Of a DNA stretch of 64,000 bases, positions 58,792 through 64,000 are shown piece after piece. The stretch is from Nymphaea colorata (lineage: Eukaryota > Streptophyta > Magnoliopsida > Nymphaeales > Nymphaeaceae): assembly GCF_008831285.2 (NCBI RefSeq), contig NC_045144.1, positions 2,110,001-2,174,000 on the forward strand, in the 5' to 3' direction. The translations under genes and the position numbers were made by a program. Under the pieces are notes generated by a model. The model had not been told where the DNA came from. It did not search any database and saw nothing but the letters and a program-made list of their open reading frames with translations. The stretch's first letter is position 1, and every line of letters starts with the position of its first letter.

Positions 58792-59100
58792 TTATTGCAT
58801 GTTTACCTTGTCAAGAGGTTCAATAATTACATCACTCTCATAGGTAAGTCCCGATGAGGTAATCACAGGATCATGGAATATATCAAAGTTGATTTTACAA
58901 CAAAGATATTTAGCCTGGATCCAATTGAAGTTCCCATAAGTTTTTTGCTGTCGGTTTCTAATTGTACTTTCAATATAAGTAGTTTGTAACACAAATTTGT
59001 AGATATTATAACTGACTCAGTTGGGATATTGGCCTCGGCTGCGTTTATGAAAATCTCAGCAAGGCCCTTTACCTGTTCATCATAGGGAATCATGTTAGGG
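58792..59100 (-). pseudogene. CHIP-type U-box E3 ligase fragment
   Basis: On the minus strand 59055-59000 reads GLAEIFINAAEANIPTE. After a shift of frame, 58900-58795 reads KYLCCKINFDIFHDPVITSSGLTYES...LDKV. In plant CHIP (the co-chaperone ubiquitin ligase with N-terminal TPRs and C-terminal U-box) the same two blocks are adjacent: a KAAE-D-PTE linker, then YLCC-ITL-IF-DPVI-PSG-TYE at the U-box start. Here about 95 bases separate them in another frame, and the match stops after LDKV, before the rest of the U-box. It could be a pseudogene or exons of a decayed copy. An exon-like start at 59240-59160 (MAKGRNPIPSTASEAA, donor GTACGT) lies upstream but is not CHIP-like. Confidence 0.6.
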
Positions 59101-62100
59101 AAGCCATAAATCAGATGCAAACATACAACGACTTTCATAGCGTGAAGGAAAAACGACGTACCTGTGTCAGTCATGATCGCGGAGTAAATAGCAGCTGCCT
59201 CTGATGCAGTAGAAGGAATAGGGTTTCTACCCTTTGCCATCGCACATACAGCTGAAGGTTCGCAGGCTGTGATGGTGGCTGAGAAGAAGCGTCTTTACCC
59301 AAGGCGGTTGTGTCTGCAACATGTCCCTCTCATCATGGGGCACTATTATTATATACATCATGTGATTAGTCGGTTTACTTGCTTATTTGTATTGACACAG
59401 GGCTATTATGGTGGGTCTAGATCCAATACGACCCATCAATCTTCAGTTAGTCCTGATCAACACGGGTGGATATATAAATTATGAATGGATTGACCTTAAG
59501 ATCTATTCCACGGTCTTTAAATCATTTTTATACATTCCTTAAACAAGGATTAAGGAAAACTTTATGTAAAATAGACAATCAAATTTTATGTAAATCAACA
59601 AATTGTATGTGATCACTATATTACATATGGTGTGTTTTATATTGATTTATCACGTATAAATCAATACTTCCTTAGTTCAGTTTGAATTCATTCCTTGTTA
59701 TTTGAGTTCAATTCAGTCTCAAAGGACATAGAGCTCATTCCTATTACTTTCTATACTCTATAAACTGCTGTCAGGCTAAATTTTATAAAATTAAAGTGAA
59801 TTTCTTTCACCTTTTAGCGTGTCCTTATAGATAAGGAGCTTGTCCAAGCACCCTCAGGTCAACTTGTGAAAATTCCAATAAAATTATATTTTTATGGCCT
59901 CAAGCTCAATCAGCTCAACTTGTGAAAATTCCAATAAAAATTAGATTTTTATGGCCTTCCTCTATTTCCTTTTATAAACGTGTTGCATATGGCTTGGTAA
60001 AAATATGTTTTTGACTTTTAGAACAAGTTAGGAGGAATTTTTCAGCAAGATTTTAACCAGAGCATAGCCACAAGCTGGTTCAATATCGAGAAAATTCATC
60101 TAGAACTCTAAAAATAAACATAGGAGCAAAATGGACATTTCTTTTTTAGTCATATTCTTATGCATATTCACAGGGTGTATGTCCCATATACCTTGATTTA
60201 TGATATTCTTTCATTACTACAACCCTAGTTCAAGCCAGTCTTGTCATTTGAACTCATTTTAGCCTAAAACCACACAAGGGTATTTTTGATATTTGTTTCC
60301 TTGTATGTATTTTCAGAAAACCTAAGTTAGCTTTTCATATACATTTCATGGTTTAGTAGTCAACCTACTCCAATTTCACATTAAAACTAAATTTTTCAGA
60401 GACAGCACTTAGTTTGAGCCTATGCAGAGCCTAAGTCTGAACATAACCCAGGTACAATCCATGTCTTGCAGCTTGAACTCACCTAACCCAACTTGAGCCA
60501 GTCTAGGTTCATGCTATTTTCATATCTCCATTTCAAAGTTCTAATGCAGTTCCTATATCCAAGTCTTATTTCCATGTCAAAATCTTATATCCAAGTCTCA
60601 TAACTGATCTATCTTTATAGATCCAGATCCATTATTTTTATTTCAGATCTTGGATATGAGACCATAATTTAAATTTCAATACCTTATCTAGATCCATCTT
60701 GTGGAATTTTCCTTGGATATGGATCTGGATCTAGGTCTTAGCATTAAACCCAGATCTAAGATCCACATGTGAGCATAATGTGCATTATATCTAAGAAATG
60801 TATCGTGATTTTCTCATGTCTTGCTTAATGTCATTCACACATAAACACTTGAAATCTGTGAAATTCTTGGTTGAGTGCTCTGACACAGATGAAATCAAAA
60901 TCAATATCCATATATAGCTGGAATGAACATTTTTCTTCTTTATATCAAGTTTTAGAATAAGGTTTAAAAATTAGTTTTCTCCTCTTCATATTCTCACATC
61001 ATTTATCATCCACACTTGATGTATGAATACTTTATCAAGAATCGATCAGCAATTCTGTGTGTAAGCATGGAATTTAGTGGAATCAACTTTGGAGTCCAAA
61101 CGAGATCATAACAAGCAAAAATATGATTTAAAACTTTTTGAGCTTTGGAAGGGGGGGGGGGAGACAGAGGGAGAGCAAAATGTTGAATCATGTACTGAAA
61201 ATCTCAAAGGGTTTTTCCCCTTCTCTCTCCAACAAATAGGGCTCCTCCCTCCCTTTTGGTGCTAAACACTTGAGCTATTCCTAGAGAAGCCCAAAAAGTT
61301 GATAACATTCTGATTGGGTACCCAAAAGAAGCACTAGCTTAAAACAAGTTAAATTGTTTAGTCTTAGTCTAAGTCTTAGTTCAGACTACATTAGCACTCA
61401 ACCTAGACCTAGCCAGACTCGGTGTAGAGGTTGTGGGAGTGGGTTCAGCTAGGGCACCAACTTCAGGTAATTGTTTATCCTTTTCTTTCTTTTCTTATTT
61501 GTAATTGATTTTTTTTTATGCATGTTTGGCTTAGTTTCTTTTTTTTTCTTTTAACATGTTTAGTTTAATTTTCTTTCTGTTTTTAGCATGTTTATTTTAG
61601 TTTATTTTTTCTTAATTGTGCTAATAATGTTGTAGTCTAGCATGTTTATTTTTTAAATTAGATTTCTTTCAATGCCTTTTGGGGTATGCATAGGGGTCAA
61701 GTATGCCCCTCTCTTCCTTGTCTCTTACTTTTAAATTATTTGCTCTCGTTACTTAAAGCATGCATATAGAATATAGTTTTTTTCATGTTTTCTTTAAGCA
61801 TGCATTGCACCTCAGTTTTAACATGCACTAAACCACCTTACACCCACTTGCACCCCTTGTTTCGAACGAAATTGGATCAGCCTAGTAGCATTGCTTATGT
61901 GCATCAGTACAGTATGTAAAAACCTAAATCTAGTCTGGTCTTCATGCAAAAATAATGTCAAATCATAGTTTTCACTAAAGTGCTTTTAAAAGAAATTTTT
62001 TTGAAGATTTCAAAAACCCTAGGTCTGATATGCATGGAGTCCAAACCTAGCTTAGTCATGTAAAACCTAGCTCAGTTTTGTAAGGCCTAAATCAGGTCAC

Positions 62101-62394
62101 TCTTAGAGTCCACTACTTGGAAACCTAGTCCAATGGCCTAGATCTAATCAAATCTCTTTAAAATTCATTTCATATGAAATGAATGAAGCTTTATCATGGT
62201 TTGACTAAGATCAAATACATTACTACAGTCAAACCTAGCCCTAGGTAGGATTAAACCTAGTGTAGGCAAGACTGAACCCAGTTCTCTTGATTGACCTATC
62301 CCTAACCTATTTGGATCTTGGATCTCAATTCAAGACATTGGATTCAAACCATGCACCCTACAACTGATTTGGACATTGATATTAAACCCAAATT

Positions 62395-62660
62395 CTAGTA
62401 TATGAGATTTGAACTTCAATTATTGGATTTTAGATCTCAGATTATGGATCTCAGACCATGGATATTGCATTATGGATCTCAGATTATGGATCTTGGATTT
62501 TAGAGTTTGGATTTTTCAAATTTCACAAAATGAAACTTGAATCTCATATTATGGATATTGGATTATTGATCTTGGATTTAAACCCTAGATTCTGGATTTT
62601 GGATTTTGAATTTTAGATCTTTGATCTCATATTTTAGATCTTGGATCTTGAAATTTCAAA
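62395..62660. repeat. Degenerate TTGGATYT/TATGGATCT repeat block
   Basis: Many imperfect copies of an 11-14 base phrase (CAGATTATGGATCT, TTGGATTTTAGATCT) in tandem. A low-complexity, microsatellite-like block. Confidence 0.6.
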
Positions 62661-63585
62661 GCAAATACGTATTTGGTCATCATCCTTGGATCAATTTCCA
62701 CATAATCAGACCCAAATGCCATATTTTAGAACCATGTTAATCATCAGATGTGGACTAATTCTCTCAGACTTTTGATTTTAGAATATCAAATTACATGAAT
62801 ATAAGATCAAACCTACTGGATTGTTAAACCTGTGATTTTAGATCATGAGTCTCAATTGCATGATATGACATTTTGGATTTTTATAACATCTCATATTTCA
62901 AATTTATACAAGAATTATATAAAACTTCTCAGATTTTGATAACAAGTCTTGGATTCATATCTGGTTTTCTCCTATAGGTCCATGTTCTACACCCAAGTCC
63001 TAGTAGAGACCAGACTTCAGTCTACATGACCTAGTTTTACATGCCTCATAGTAGGTTTAGGATCATGATTTGCATTGGTATATGATGATCCAGACATGAA
63101 ATGACATGAAAATTTAATTCTCCTCGTTCATAAGTCTTTTTTAAGATCTACTTAGATTTTGATACATGCATGATTTCCAAATTACGATGTTTGCTTTCTT
63201 ATGTTTGGACAACATTTAGACTTAAAAAATAAAACATTTAGGAGGTGTTTGATATATCTAGAATCATGGAATTTATAATCAAAATTCTCATTTTTTAAGA
63301 AACTGGAATTATTAAACAAACATGGTATTCTGTTTTTGGAATTAAGAAACTGAAACCTGGAATACTGATTCCACTCCAATTTGAGGAGGAATTATGATTC
63401 TGGAATTTGTATTCTTGAATCAAAATTCTAAACCATCAACCACCCCCTTAGTCTAGACCTCGTACCGACAGGTCGGGTTCCATATCTCGAAATCCTGGAC
63501 AAGAAATGGAGGCGAGTATAGGTAATAATATCTCATCTATTACGATCTACATTTAAGATTTGTGAAAATTTTATGCATGAACAAG

Positions 63586-63670
63586 CAATATATGTAGAAC
63601 ACCCTGATCGCACTTATAGAAGAAAGGCAATATATGTAGAAGACATAATAAAGGCAATATATGTAGAAGA
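63586..63670. repeat. GCAATATATGTAGA short repeats
   Basis: Three spaced copies of GCAATATATGTAGAA just before the duplicated segment. Confidence 0.75.
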
Positions 63671-63681
63671 TTTAATTCATA

Positions 63682-63888
63682 TAGTTTCTTGTTTTATGGC
63701 AATACTAAATTGTTGTAAGCATTTATAGGAATTTTGGTATCCCAATCTCAGGAGTTAGGATGGTGGAGACTGCAATTCCCAAAAGTATGAGTTATGATCA
63801 TAATTTATTATGAAATTAGATTTGCTGAAACTGAAACTACTGTATGTTAACCACTTACCTATGATGGATGCAATGGCACTAAGTGGTA
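63682..63888. repeat. Dispersed duplicated segment, copy 2
   Basis: Counterpart of 56944-57136 in the same orientation, about 6.7 kb away. The GTAAGT donor-like site on the minus strand (near 63872) is better preserved than in copy 1. The window ends soon after, so any associated exon cannot be judged. Confidence 0.7.
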
Positions 63889-64000
63889 CCTAGCCGCATG
63901 TAGGATTCTTGCATCAACTAAGACATCAGCCATCTAGTACTCAAATACAATTCTCCTATTACAAACCAAATGCTATATATGTGTGACAACACTAATCCAA

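Larger units (their letters stand above)
59241..63681. other. Gene-poor AT-rich stretch
   Basis: No credible protein. The sequence from 59.9 to 62.7 kb is full of recurring words (CCTAGNCCTAG, GGATCTNGGATT, AACCTAG). It resembles 18.4-20.7 kb in style, suggesting an old repeat family. A poly-G run of about 12 lies at 61149-61160. Confidence 0.4.

Noticed and set aside
1-64000. tRNA, rRNA or organelle-derived segments
   Set aside because: No cloverleaf-like sequence with an intact T-loop/anticodon pattern and no rRNA-like block was noticed on reading either strand.

Overview
The window is nuclear DNA from a flowering plant. The evidence is plant-type hAT, Ty1/copia and Ty3/gypsy elements, long (AT)n tracts, genes with large introns and GT-AG splice sites, and a plant GT14 glycosyltransferase. 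Sequences related to the plant-specific RNA polymerase IV/V largest subunit are also present. I cannot name the species. Genes are sparse and mobile DNA dominates. No rRNA, tRNA, CRISPR array or bacterial operon is visible.

Layout. 1-3.1 kb: two non-autonomous hAT elements, each with an 8-bp target-site duplication (1226-1822 and 2329-3075). 3.8-9.3 kb: a complete but dead 5.5-kb hAT element (3835-9331) with TAGGGCTGCACA termini, CCCCCTAG target duplication and a broken minus-strand transposase. 10.1-15.3 kb: the clearest intact host gene, a two-exon GT14 (BC10-like) glycosyltransferase on the plus strand with a 3.8-kb intron. 16-17.5 kb: possible minus-strand exons of an unidentified membrane protein.

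21.3-31.1 kb is the most unusual part. It is a head-to-tail array of short-LTR (about 0.2 kb) gypsy-derived retroelements. Each unit has a tRNA-Met-type primer site, the start of a gag-like frame, then a long stretch that reads as the C-terminal part of RNA polymerase IV/V largest subunit (NRPD1/NRPE1), then a gypsy tail, polypurine tract and LTR. Five partial internal units share four LTRs or LTR pieces. Some nonsense codons are common to every copy, so the captured gene was already broken, or read through, in the source element.

33.8-42.8 kb: a copia element (35911-41338, TSD CCTTC) nested inside an older copia element of the same orientation. 45.6-51.5 kb: a roughly 5.9-kb element bounded by inverted repeats of 0.6 kb or more, Mutator-like, with no transposase seen. 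52.9-56.9 kb: three phase-compatible 3' exons of an unidentified minus-strand gene. 57.7-58.5 kb: a small inverted-repeat element with duplicated end. 58.8-59.1 kb: a frameshifted relic of the U-box ligase CHIP. 59.2-64 kb: AT-rich, no gene seen, apart from a duplicated copy of the 57-kb segment.

The intact host functions visible are wall/Golgi glycosylation (GT14) and one unknown gene. The rest is a nested record of transposition. Its notable twist is a transposon family that carries a piece of the polymerase used by plants to silence transposons.
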